From Lentimicrobiaceae bacterium (GTDB lineage Bacteria; Bacteroidota; Bacteroidia; Bacteroidales; WCHB1-69): a stretch of DNA of 42,075 bases. A program made the position numbers and the translations under genes. Each line of letters opens with the position of its first letter. Positions within the stretch are counted from its first letter, which is position 1. The notes below the pieces were generated by a model. The model had not been told where the DNA came from. It worked only from the letters and a program-made list of their open reading frames with translations, and made no database searches. Of the stretch, positions 31,381 to 39,330 are shown one piece after another. Location of the stretch: assembly GCA_009787485.1 (NCBI GenBank), contig WQWP01000003.1, positions 1-42,075 on the forward strand, in the 5' to 3' direction.

Positions 31381-32174
31381 GCTAAATTTGCATCTTGGCA
31401 CATTAATCGCAAATTATATCCATTTTTATCTATTTGATATGCGCCGTAGGTAGGTTGCAGCGCTTTATGCGGACAATTATATATACATCCCAAACACATA
31501 TCGCAACGATTTCCAAATTTTGGCTTTTCATTTTCGATTTGTATGTTGGATGAACAACAGTTTTTGGCACAACGTCCGCAGCCGATACAATTATCGGAAA
31601 CCTGTATTCTGTTTCCAAATTTGGAGGTGGCTCTCTTTTCTGCTTCTCCTAATGCAGAAATCAAATAATCAATCCAGTACACAACCTTTCTTAGCCTTTT
31701 TTTAGATATAATAGCTTGAAAAATGGCATCCATTTTATTGGGTAATTTTGAAAGAATATCTACATATTTTTCTTTTTCGGGCGTCTTCATCCAATTGTTA
31801 GGCATTCGAACCATTTCTTCTAAAATAACGTTAAAATTGCTCTTTTTTAATAATTTAACGGTTTTGCTCCGGCTTGCAGAATTGCTCAATACGTCGCCCC
31901 CACCGGAAACGGAGATGAGTGCTGTTTTACAACGATTGCCTGCCAAATGGGCTACCCATTCATAAATCGGTTTGGGCGCACAAAAAGAGTGCACCGGAAA
32001 AATTAAGACATAATAATCAATATGGTTGATTTCACTGATGCCATCAATTTCGGCTCTGAAAATTCTATTCACTTCGACATTTAAGTTGTTGTTTCTCAAC
32101 TTTTCGGCTAATAATTCGGCTACTAATTTTGAGCCGCCGGTGCCGGTGTGGTAATCTATGCGGATGTTTTTCAT
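31341..32174 (-). CDS. EFR1-family ferredoxin/flavodoxin-like protein (277 aa)
   Basis: The N-terminal flavodoxin-like domain (1-150) begins RIDYHTGTGGSKLVAE, the FMN phosphate loop, with an FPVHSFCAPKP segment. The C-terminal part carries two 4Fe-4S clusters: Cys196, 199, 202 and 206 (CIGCGRCAKNC) and Cys224, 227, 230 and 234 (CDMCLGCIYNCP). This is the EFR1 layout. It is an electron carrier whose partners are not evident here. The extreme C-terminus (KFHPIIQNFTP) is altered by a tandem duplication. It stands alone and diverges from the MerR gene. Confidence 0.88.
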   Translation of the reverse strand: MKNIRIDYHTGTGGSKLVAELLAEKLRNNNLNVEVNRIFRAEIDGISEINHIDYYVLIFPVHSFCAPKPIYEWVAHLAGNRCKTALISVSGGGDVLSNSASRSKTVKLLKKSNFNVILEEMVRMPNNWMKTPEKEKYVDILSKLPNKMDAIFQAIISKKRLRKVVYWIDYLISALGEAEKRATSKFGNRIQVSDNCIGCGRCAKNCCSSNIQIENEKPKFGNRCDMCLGCIYNCPHKALQPTYGAYQIDKNGYNLRLMCQDANLAAKFHPIIQNFTP

Positions 32175-32287
32175 GAATATAATTTGATGATATACTAAAT
32201 TAACGAAAAAACAAATCTTTAATTTTGGGTAGAATACTTTTTTTTACCTTATAACCTAATACTCGATAAAAAGTAGATATTTGCATC

Positions 32288-32301
32288 GCTTTTTAAAAAG
32301 C
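32288..32301. promoter_or_regulatory. Palindrome in the leader of the MerR-type gene
   Basis: GCTTTTTAAAAAGC is a perfect 14-bp palindrome about 20 bp before the start codon and just after a -7-like GATATTTG. It could be an operator for autoregulation; this is inferred from position only. Confidence 0.35.
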
Positions 32302-32325
32302 CCCGATTCTCATTAAAAATCATGA

Positions 32326-32649
32326 ATGGACGGATTTGAAAAACAATACTATAGCATAAGTGAAACCGCCGAAATATTTGGCGTAAAAACTTCACTTTTG
32401 CGCTCATGGGAAAATGAATTTGAACTTTTAAAGCCTTTTAAAAATCAAAAAGGTACCCGGTTTTTTACCCAAAAAGACATGGAAGTCATCCGTACAATAT
32501 TGCATCTTACTAAAGAAAAGGGATATACGTTGCAGGGCGCCAAAGAAGCCATTCGTGGCAATTTTGCCAAAACCGCCACACAAGCAGAGGTGGTTCATAA
32601 ACTGAACTCCGTAAAAGAATTTTTATTAGAAATTAAAAACAATTTATGA
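32326..32649 (+). CDS. MerR-family transcriptional regulator (107 aa)
   Basis: A winged HTH of MerR type: YSISETAEIFGVKTSLLRSWENEF (residues about 8-31) gives the HTH, TRFFTQKDMEVIRTILHLTKEKGYTLQGAKEAI the wing and following helices. A short C-terminal helix (EVVHKLNSVKEFLLEIKNN) suits dimerisation, and no ligand-binding domain is present. This compact form is a standard Bacteroidetes MerR protein often found beside lipoprotein-sorting or peptidase genes. It overlaps the next gene by 4 bp (ATGA), so the two are translationally coupled. Confidence 0.88.
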   Translation: MDGFEKQYYSISETAEIFGVKTSLLRSWENEFELLKPFKNQKGTRFFTQKDMEVIRTILHLTKEKGYTLQGAKEAIRGNFAKTATQAEVVHKLNSVKEFLLEIKNNL

Positions 32650-33779
32650 TGAATCCAATAAGGATGGTTGATCTGAAAGGTCAATATGAGAAAATTAAAA
32701 AAGAAGTAGATGAAAGTGTTTTACAAGTTATTGAAAGTACAGCTTTTATAAACGGACCCAAAGTAAAGGAGTTTCAAGCACACTTGGAAAATTACTTGGG
32801 AGTTAAACATGTCATTCCTTGTGCCAACGGCACCGATGCTTTGCAAGTATCCTTAATGGCACTCGGTTTAAAAGCCGGCGATGAAGTGATTACTTCGCCC
32901 TTTACGTTTATTGCTACAGCCGAAGTTGTTGGATTACTTGGAATTACATGTAAATTTGTAGATGTGGAGTGGGATACATTTAATCTCGATGTTACCCAAT
33001 TGGAAAAAGCGATCACTCCAAAAACTAAAGCGATTATTCCTGTGCATCTTTTCGGACAAAGTTGCAATATGGAGAAAATTGCAGAAATTGCAGAAAAATA
33101 TGAACTCTTTGTGGTAGAAGATGTTTGTCAGGCGATAGGTGCAGAATTTGTCTTCAAAAACGGAGAAAAAAAGAAGTTGGGAACTATAGGTGATACCGGC
33201 TGTGTCTCTTTCTTTCCTTCCAAAAACTTAGGCTGCTACGGAGATGGAGGCGCTATTTTTACTAATGATGACGAAATTGCAAGAAAATTAAGAGGAATTT
33301 GTAACCACGGCATGTTCAAGCAGTACCATCACGAATTATTGGGTGTAAATTCGCGTTTGGATTCTATTCAAGCTGCTGTTTTAGATGTAAAATTGGCACA
33401 TTTGGACGAATATAATGCAGCGCGCAAAAAAGCAGCCGGTTTTTACAACAAAATGTTCGAAAATCACCTAAAATTAGAAACGCCGACAATTTCTTCATTT
33501 AGCACACATGTTTTTCATCAATATACGCTAAAAATGAAAAATGCAAATCGCGAGGCAATCATTGAGAAGATGAAAGAAGCTGAAATTCCGGTAATGATTT
33601 ATTACCCTATTCCGTTGCACTTGCAGGAAGCATTTTGTTATTTAGGGTACAAAAAAGGGGATTTCCCTGTTGCAGAAAAACTGTGCGATTGTGTAATCTC
33701 ATTACCCGTACATACCGAACTAACCGAAGAACAACAAAGGTATATTTGCGAAAAATTGCTTGAAGAACTAAAAAATTAA
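32646..33779 (+). CDS. DegT/DnrJ/EryC1/StrS family aminotransferase (377 aa)
   Basis: A PLP-dependent sugar aminotransferase fold. Substrate/PLP motifs are PCANGTDAL (58-66), the aspartate in VVEDVCQAIGAEF (Asp159), and the PLP lysine in FFPSKNLGCYGDGGA (Lys193). It transfers an amino group to a nucleotide-linked keto sugar, making precursors for lipopolysaccharide O-chain or capsule. The overlap with the MerR gene and the nearby Gfo/Idh/MocA and sugar transferase genes support a polysaccharide role. Full length. Confidence 0.92.
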   Translation: MMNPIRMVDLKGQYEKIKKEVDESVLQVIESTAFINGPKVKEFQAHLENYLGVKHVIPCANGTDALQVSLMALGLKAGDEVITSPFTFIATAEVVGLLGITCKFVDVEWDTFNLDVTQLEKAITPKTKAIIPVHLFGQSCNMEKIAEIAEKYELFVVEDVCQAIGAEFVFKNGEKKKLGTIGDTGCVSFFPSKNLGCYGDGGAIFTNDDEIARKLRGICNHGMFKQYHHELLGVNSRLDSIQAAVLDVKLAHLDEYNAARKKAAGFYNKMFENHLKLETPTISSFSTHVFHQYTLKMKNANREAIIEKMKEAEIPVMIYYPIPLHLQEAFCYLGYKKGDFPVAEKLCDCVISLPVHTELTEEQQRYICEKLLEELKN

Positions 33780-33789
33780 TAATAATCTG

Positions 33790-33826
33790 CGTAAATCTGT
33801 TATATCTGTGTCATCCGCGTGCTAAA
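33790..33826. repeat. Probable dispersed CTGCGTAAATCTG-type repeat
   Basis: The gap holds near-repeats of the form TCTG(C/T)GT(A/C)A with CATCCGCGTGC. It resembles a dispersed intergenic repeat seen in many Bacteroidetes genomes; recognition is from memory and no second copy is in this window. Confidence 0.3.
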
Positions 33827-33835
33827 AAAATAATC

Positions 33836-34522
33836 ATGATAAAACTCACCGGCATCGAAAAAAGTTACGGAAGCCTGAAAGTGCTCAAAGGTATTGATTT
33901 AGATATTCATGAAGGCGAGGTGCTCGCCATTTGCGGCGCCTCCGGTGCAGGAAAATCAACTTTATTGCACATCATGGGAACTTTGGATCATCCGGATAAG
34001 GGAGAAGTGCTTTTTGATAATAGTTCTGTTTTTGCACTTAATGATCAGGAGTTGTCACTTTTTAGAAACAGAAACATTGGCTTTGTTTTCCAGTTTCATC
34101 ATCTATTACCTGAATTTACTGCTGTGGAAAACGTAGCATTACCCGCCATGATTGCAGGCGAATCGAAAAAAAATGCCCTAAAAAAAGCGCAGGAAATGCT
34201 CCAAATTATGCAACTTTCGGAGCGTTTTTTGCATAAACCTGCACAATTGTCAGGTGGAGAACAACAGCGCGTAGCCGTTGCACGGGCATTGATTAACAAC
34301 CCAAAAATAGTGCTTGCCGACGAACCCTCCGGAAATTTAGATACTGAGCATGCCAAAAATCTACACCAACTTTTTTTCAGTCTAAGAGATCAATTCAAAA
34401 AAACGTTTGTCATTGTTACACATAATGAAGAACTTGCAAATCTTTCAGATAGAAAAATTATTATCCAAGACGGCGTAATACGAAAAGAAATTAAAAAAAA
34501 TATTGCCGTCAGTTTTAACTGA
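33836..34522 (+). CDS. lolD: LolD-like ABC transporter ATP-binding protein (228 aa)
   Basis: A complete ABC ATPase of the LolD/MacB group: Walker A GASGAGKST (34-42), Q-loop FVFQFHHLLPEF (84-95, typical of LolD), signature LSGGEQQR (138-145), Walker B IVLADEPSGNLD (158-169) and H-loop VTHNEE. In LolCDE it powers release of lipoproteins from the inner membrane to the LolA carrier. No LolC/E permease gene is adjacent; in Bacteroidetes these genes are often scattered. The symbol is by family resemblance; a MacB-like export role is possible. Confidence 0.85.
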   Translation: MIKLTGIEKSYGSLKVLKGIDLDIHEGEVLAICGASGAGKSTLLHIMGTLDHPDKGEVLFDNSSVFALNDQELSLFRNRNIGFVFQFHHLLPEFTAVENVALPAMIAGESKKNALKKAQEMLQIMQLSERFLHKPAQLSGGEQQRVAVARALINNPKIVLADEPSGNLDTEHAKNLHQLFFSLRDQFKKTFVIVTHNEELANLSDRKIIIQDGVIRKEIKKNIAVSFN

Positions 34523-34525
34523 CGG
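34506..34525. terminator. Perfect hairpin across the lolD stop codon
   Basis: CCGTCAGTT and AACTGACGG (9 bp each, 2-nt loop) enclose the TGA stop. There is no strong T run, so it may be a weak terminator, an mRNA-stabilising end or a copy of a dispersed palindrome rather than a classical terminator. Confidence 0.5.
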
Positions 34526-34557
34526 AATAGAAATAAAAATCAAAATTCAAAAATTAT

Positions 34558-35478
34558 ATGAAAATAGGACTCATTGGTTGCGGATACCTCGGGAAAATTC
34601 ATGCTAAATGCATAAAAGAGATAAAAAAATTAGATTTAGTGGGTGTTTACGACATTAATTTGGAATCAGCGGAAGAAACTGCAGAAAAATTCTTCACTAC
34701 TGCATATTTTGACTTGCAGGCATTAATTGACAATTGCGATGTGGTGGACATTGTAGCCACCACCACCGATCATTACGAATTAGCAAAAGCAGCCATCATT
34801 TCCGGAAAACATTGCTTTATAGAGAAACCGCTGACGGCAACAGTGGATGAAGCTGTAAAATTGATTGAACTCGCTGAAAGACACAATGTTATTGCTCAAG
34901 TGGGACATGTGGAACGGTACAGCCCTGCTTTTATCGCTGCTTTGCCGCATCTCTCCAAGCCGTTTTTTATAGAAGCGCAGCGTTTATGCAAATTTAACCC
35001 ACGCGGCGCTGATGTTTCTGTAGTGCACGATTTAATGATTCACGATATTGACTTGGTATTGTCCATTATGCAAAGTGAAATTGTTGACATTCAAGCTATT
35101 GGTTATAAATTTATCACCGACACTTTAGATTTTGCAAATGCCAGACTGCTGTTTGCCAATGGCGGTGTTGTCCATATTACCGCGAGCAGAATTGCTGCCC
35201 AGCCTGTACGAAAAATGTGCATTTTTCAAGAAAAAAATTACCTGACTGTAGATTTTCAAGAAAAAAAAGTAGAAATGATTGAATTTGAAAATCGCCAAAC
35301 TTTTGCTACCGAAATTCCTATCGTAGAGCATAATGCTATTGTAGAAGAATTGTCGGATTTTGTTCAGGCTGTTGAACATCAAAGATTGCCCAAAGTTAGC
35401 ATGAATGATGGGTTGAATGCTTTACGTATTGCTGATAAAGTGGTTACTAAAATTCTTCAACAAAAATTAAAAATGTAA
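34558..35478 (+). CDS. Gfo/Idh/MocA family oxidoreductase (306 aa)
   Basis: An N-terminal Rossmann domain has GLIGCGYLGKIH (4-15) for NAD(P) and the family EKP motif (89-91, CFIEKPLT). The C-terminal alpha/beta substrate domain contains VVHDLMIHDIDLVLSI with the usual histidine pair. Members oxidise or reduce sugars, often UDP-N-acetyl sugars in surface polysaccharide synthesis; the substrate here is unknown. It lies 35 bp after lolD, and a strong terminator follows at 35487. Confidence 0.9.
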   Translation: MKIGLIGCGYLGKIHAKCIKEIKKLDLVGVYDINLESAEETAEKFFTTAYFDLQALIDNCDVVDIVATTTDHYELAKAAIISGKHCFIEKPLTATVDEAVKLIELAERHNVIAQVGHVERYSPAFIAALPHLSKPFFIEAQRLCKFNPRGADVSVVHDLMIHDIDLVLSIMQSEIVDIQAIGYKFITDTLDFANARLLFANGGVVHITASRIAAQPVRKMCIFQEKNYLTVDFQEKKVEMIEFENRQTFATEIPIVEHNAIVEELSDFVQAVEHQRLPKVSMNDGLNALRIADKVVTKILQQKLKM

Positions 35479-35486
35479 AATAATAG

Positions 35487-35507
35487 CGCCTAAAAGGCGT
35501 TTTTTTT
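35487..35507 (+). terminator. Intrinsic terminator abutting the next start codon
   Basis: CGCC-TAAAA-GGCG followed by eight T (35500-35507). Only three bases separate the T run from the ATG of the lipoprotein gene at 35511, leaving no space for a promoter or leader after the terminator. It may act as an attenuator. Confidence 0.75.
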
Positions 35508-35510
35508 GAC

Positions 35511-36458
35511 ATGAAAAAATGCTACTTTTTAATTTTTTTATCCATCATTGTCTTTCTGAATTTTTCATGTGTAAGACCAAATCTTACGCCTGCTTATCTT
35601 TTCTTACATATTGAAGATTTTCAAGATTGTATAGATGTTTCAAACCTTCATGATAGAGGTTATTCTCAAGATGAACTGGATATTATTAAACATCAGAATT
35701 TTAAAGATGCTTTGGTGAGTTTAAACGGGCAACAAACAGGATTCTGGAACTTAGAGTGGCCTGATCAACGACCATGCACAATTCCGCTTTTGCCCGATTA
35801 TGAGAAGACGAATTATATTCTGATTGTTCCTTGTGCAAGAATTGTTAGTATGACCTTAACTACAGTTCCCTATCATTTTTTAATATCTATGCCTGAAGAA
35901 CATTTATTTGATATGGAAGAAAGAGGTGAATACAAACTGTCTAATCTTAAATTTCAATATCGGCCGGCTGTTGATTTTCCTGTACGGGAAACTTTTGTGC
36001 AAAGTACTCGTTTTGAATCCATTGATACTGCTCATGGTGCCCCTTTGAATATTTTGCCGGTAGAAGTAGAGGGAGTGCAAAAATCGGTGGGAAAGGTTGA
36101 CCTAAATAGTTCATTACCATACTTTAATATAGCCACCGAGTATTTTTCGTTGCCTGGACAAGGCGTTCGACAGTTTTGGGAAATATATTATCAGAGTGAT
36201 CATGGAGAAATGACAACCTATCTTAATTTTAGAAATAGCCCTATGGGAATTTTCGATAAAGACATGGCTGTTTTTCCTTCGTCAGGTGGAGTTTGGAAAA
36301 AAGCTTATATTGAACTTACGGACGAAATATCTGATGCGGCCGGCTATCTTACAAATATATCTGTTCGTTTAGGTATTAGAGGAAACTTAAACAAAAATGC
36401 CCCAAATGCTTATTTCCATTTAGGTCATATAAAAGTAATTACGATGCCCTCATATTAA
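35511..36458 (+). CDS. Lipoprotein of unknown function (315 aa)
   Basis: A lipoprotein signal with lipobox FLNFSC (Cys20) precedes a soluble body with no recognised family. A proline- and aromatic-rich middle (FYQ-type strands, PYHFLISMPEEH) and a C-terminal FRNSPMGIFD to HLGHIKVITMPSY region suggest a beta-sandwich, possibly carbohydrate-binding-like. It sits 10 bp before the sugar transferase gene, so it likely belongs to the same envelope operon. Its ATG is directly after a terminator hairpin. Confidence 0.75.
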   Translation: MKKCYFLIFLSIIVFLNFSCVRPNLTPAYLFLHIEDFQDCIDVSNLHDRGYSQDELDIIKHQNFKDALVSLNGQQTGFWNLEWPDQRPCTIPLLPDYEKTNYILIVPCARIVSMTLTTVPYHFLISMPEEHLFDMEERGEYKLSNLKFQYRPAVDFPVRETFVQSTRFESIDTAHGAPLNILPVEVEGVQKSVGKVDLNSSLPYFNIATEYFSLPGQGVRQFWEIYYQSDHGEMTTYLNFRNSPMGIFDKDMAVFPSSGGVWKKAYIELTDEISDAAGYLTNISVRLGIRGNLNKNAPNAYFHLGHIKVITMPSY

Positions 36459-36468
36459 AACGCGATTT

Positions 36469-37890
36469 ATGGATAAAACTCGAAAACTCTTTTTCTACGT
36501 TCTTTTCGATATTCTATCAGCTGCTCTTACATGGGTTATCTTTTTTATCTATCGAAAATATAATGTAGATCGCGCTGTTTTCGACCATTTTACAGCATCT
36601 GTGCTTCAAGACTCAATGCTTTATGTAGGGTTGGTGGCGCTGCCTGCTTATTGGCTCTTTTTGCACACTTTCATTGGCGCCTATACCAATCCTTATAGAA
36701 AATCGCGCCTTCGTGAGTTGGAAATTACACTATTAGCTACTTTCTTTGGAACTTTACTATTCTTTTTTGTCTTTATTCTTGATGATGTGGTAAATACGCC
36801 TTTCGACTACATTAAATACTTTTTCATCTTGTTGTTTTTGCAATTTTTCCTTACGTATATTCCTCGTGTGCTGATTACTACCATTACCATTAACAAAATT
36901 AACAGCGGAAAAGTAGGATTTAAAACCTTAGTGATTGGAAGCGATATGATCGCGTTGCATGTTTACCAAAATATCATTAAACAAACGCCATACGTTGAAA
37001 AATATATTGTAGGATATGTACGAGTGCCCGATGAGCAAGATGAATCTATTGCAAGTAAACTTCCTTGTTTGGGAACGCTTTCGGATTTACCGGCTATTGT
37101 AAAAGAGCATCAGATTAATGAATTAATTGTGGCTATTCAAAATGGAAAACGAAAGTTGATTGAAACGATTATTACATCAATTGGAGATAATCGGGATTTG
37201 ATGCTGAAAATTATTCCGCAGTCGCAAGATTATTTAATGGGAAGTGTGAAAATTTCTGCAATTTTGCAAGAGCCGCTGATTTCCGTACCTACAAAGGATT
37301 TCCCTGTTTGGCAACATTTTATAAAGAGATTTTTGGATATTACCGTATCTGCTTTGGCTATTATCGTGCTGCTTCCACTCTATATTTTCTGTGCGATTGG
37401 TGTAAAGTTGTCTTCAAAAGGTACGATTTTTTATTTACAAGAACGAATAGGTTTGAATGGTAAACCCTTCCAAATCATTAAGTTTCGTTCTATGGTGGCA
37501 GATGCGGAAACGGGAACTCCGCTGTTATCGAGCAAAGATGATCCGAGAATTACAAAATTCGGACACTTTATGCGCAAAACACGTTTGGATGAAACTCCGC
37601 AATTTTTGAATGTTTTGTTGGGAAATATGTCCTTAGTAGGTCCGCGACCGGAACGTCAATTTTATATAGATCAAATTGTTAAAGTAGCTCCACACTACAA
37701 ATTGTTGCTTACAGTGAAACCCGGCATGACCTCGTGGGGACAAGTAAAATTCGGCTACGCAGAAAACATTGACGAGATGGTAGAGCGGTTAAAATGGGAT
37801 ATTCTTTACTTAGATAATATGTCGCTCCAAACCGACATTAAGATATTAATATATACCGCGTTAATTGTAATTAAAGGAACCGGAAAGTAA
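36469..37890 (+). CDS. Polyprenyl-phosphate sugar-1-phosphate transferase (exopolysaccharide initiating glycosyltransferase, 473 aa)
   Basis: Four N-terminal membrane segments (about 9-28, 50-70, 84-105, 113-133) precede a cytosolic Rossmann-like domain (about 150-280). A re-entrant/membrane helix (291-312) precedes the bacterial sugar transferase domain (about 283-473) with QERIGLNGKPFQIIKFRSM, the DE pair in LDETPQFLNVL and the NMSLVGPRPE motif. It loads a sugar phosphate onto undecaprenyl phosphate, the first step in capsule or O-antigen assembly. It overlaps nothing and is followed one base later by rsmE. Confidence 0.92.
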   Translation: MDKTRKLFFYVLFDILSAALTWVIFFIYRKYNVDRAVFDHFTASVLQDSMLYVGLVALPAYWLFLHTFIGAYTNPYRKSRLRELEITLLATFFGTLLFFFVFILDDVVNTPFDYIKYFFILLFLQFFLTYIPRVLITTITINKINSGKVGFKTLVIGSDMIALHVYQNIIKQTPYVEKYIVGYVRVPDEQDESIASKLPCLGTLSDLPAIVKEHQINELIVAIQNGKRKLIETIITSIGDNRDLMLKIIPQSQDYLMGSVKISAILQEPLISVPTKDFPVWQHFIKRFLDITVSALAIIVLLPLYIFCAIGVKLSSKGTIFYLQERIGLNGKPFQIIKFRSMVADAETGTPLLSSKDDPRITKFGHFMRKTRLDETPQFLNVLLGNMSLVGPRPERQFYIDQIVKVAPHYKLLLTVKPGMTSWGQVKFGYAENIDEMVERLKWDILYLDNMSLQTDIKILIYTALIVIKGTGK

Positions 37891-37891
37891 A

Positions 37892-38602
37892 ATGCCCTAT
37901 TTTTTTCAGGAAAATTTATCTCAAGATTTATTTACGCTTTCTTCGGAAGAATCGAAGCATATTATAAAATCTATGCGCCTGAAAGAGGGCGATTTTATTT
38001 GGGTAACCGATGGGAAAGGCACGTTAGCAAAAGCAGCATTAACCAATACATTTAGAGATGGTTGCGAGGTAAAAATTGTGGAGCGTATTTTCCATGACAT
38101 TTCTTCACTAAAAAAATTACATCTCGCCGTAGCCCCCACAAAAAACCCGGACAGAATGGAGTGGTTAGTGGAAAAAGCGGTGGAAATTGGCGTATCGCAA
38201 ATTACTTTTGTTACTTGCGACAGATCTGAAAGAAAGCATGTCGATTTAAACCGATTATATCGAATTGCAATTGCCGCATTAAAACAATCTCAAGGAACGT
38301 GGTTGCCGGAATTAAAAATGCACTCTTTTGTACAATTTGTAAATGAAAGTAACCTATTAAATGCAGCTAAATTTATTGCGTATTGCGATGATAAAGAGAA
38401 ATCTACGGAAGTTTCTCATATTAAATTTCAACATAAAGAGGCTGTATTTTTAATTGGGCCTGAAGGCGATTTTACACCTCAGGAAGTACTTTTTGCAGAA
38501 AAAACCGGTTTTCAGCCTATTTCTCTCGGCAAAAAAACATTGCGCACGGAAACGGCGGCACTTTTTGTAGCGTGTTGGTTTTCGGCGAATACAAACAACT
38601 AA
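37892..38602 (+). CDS. rsmE: 16S rRNA (uracil1498-N3)-methyltransferase
   Basis: A 236-residue SPOUT-class methyltransferase. An N-terminal PUA-like part (about 1-70) precedes the knotted domain with the SAM-site motifs LIGPEGDFTPQE and SLGKKTLRTETAA. It methylates U1498 of 16S rRNA in the small subunit. The start is one base after the sugar transferase stop, so it is probably cotranscribed. Its last 4 bp overlap the end of the convergent hicB gene. Confidence 0.93.
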   Translation: MPYFFQENLSQDLFTLSSEESKHIIKSMRLKEGDFIWVTDGKGTLAKAALTNTFRDGCEVKIVERIFHDISSLKKLHLAVAPTKNPDRMEWLVEKAVEIGVSQITFVTCDRSERKHVDLNRLYRIAIAALKQSQGTWLPELKMHSFVQFVNESNLLNAAKFIAYCDDKEKSTEVSHIKFQHKEAVFLIGPEGDFTPQEVLFAEKTGFQPISLGKKTLRTETAALFVACWFSANTNN

Positions 38603-39003
38603 ACCGTCAGCTTAATCCCTGAAATCTCCTTCCCCAATTCATTTAACGTTTTTTCAATTTTTGCTACCTGTTTTTGAGAGATATACTCCCCACCTCTGTA
38701 GCGGCGCATTAAAGAGCCATTCATCTTTGCTTTTTTTGCAAATTTAGTAACGTTTATCCAATCGAAATAATTAAAAAAAGAAGCGATATCGTATTTATAT
38801 TCAAAAGCAATGTTTTGCAACTCCTTTGGTAATTCTTCATTATTATCTATATAAGACTCATTCACTTCTTTCACAGAGTTTTCAAAATCGGCTTTAGCTT
38901 CTTCAACGGTATTTCCAATACCAATAATAAAGCTATTTACTTTTGGCGTAAAAATAGTGTACATACCATCTTTCCCTTTTTCTATTAATGCAATAGTTTT
39001 CAT
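38599..39003 (-). CDS. hicB: HicB-family antitoxin (134 aa)
   Basis: The N-terminal HicB-like fold has KDGMYTIFTPKVNSFIIGIGNTVEEAKADFENSV (about 10-45 and on), the partly degenerated RNase H-like domain of the family. A C-terminal helix-turn-helix follows (about 84-128, INVTKFAKKAKMNGSLMRRYRGG). It should bind HicA and repress its own promoter. It is the second gene of the pair, 42 bp after hicA, and converges on rsmE. Confidence 0.85.
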   Translation of the reverse strand: MKTIALIEKGKDGMYTIFTPKVNSFIIGIGNTVEEAKADFENSVKEVNESYIDNNEELPKELQNIAFEYKYDIASFFNYFDWINVTKFAKKAKMNGSLMRRYRGGEYISQKQVAKIEKTLNELGKEISGIKLTV

Positions 39004-39045
39004 TTTTTAATATTTTTGGTTATTATCTTTTTTGTAAGTTGTACT

Positions 39046-39228
39046 TTAAAATCCTACTTGTTTTTTCAATCTATTATATGCATCTTTAGGGACTTCTTGC
39101 GACTTATGCCTCCCTATTAAAATGGGAAATTCTTTTTCACTGTGCCGATAAATGTCATGATTTGAGCCATTTCTCTGCAAGTACCATCCATTTTCTTCTA
39201 CAATTTTTCTAATTTCTGACCATTTCAT
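39046..39228 (-). CDS. hicA: HicA-family mRNA interferase toxin (60 aa)
   Basis: A double-stranded-RNA-binding-like fold: MKWSEIRKIVEENGW, then GSNHDIYRH with the catalytic histidine, then FPILIGRHKSQEVPKDAYNRLKKQ. It cleaves mRNA when free of HicB. The start at 39228 is chosen because a perfect -7 box (39260-39267) lies just upstream, ruling out the longer frame to 39273. Toxin first, antitoxin second is the usual order for hicAB. Confidence 0.88.
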   Translation of the reverse strand: MKWSEIRKIVEENGWYLQRNGSNHDIYRHSEKEFPILIGRHKSQEVPKDAYNRLKKQVGF

Positions 39229-39259
39229 AATTACTTTATTTCTCGTGAATATTACGCGG

Positions 39260-39267
39260 CAAATATA
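39260..39267 (-). promoter_or_regulatory. -7 promoter element of hicAB
   Basis: On the minus strand TATATTTG is a perfect TAnnTTTG, 31 bp before the hicA ATG, with TTTG about 23 bp further upstream. The region would also be the target of HicB repression. Confidence 0.6.
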
Positions 39268-39330
39268 GCACAAATTCGTTACATATTATTCAAATAAAAA
39301 AATATTTCATCTTTGCAGCCCAAAACAAAT

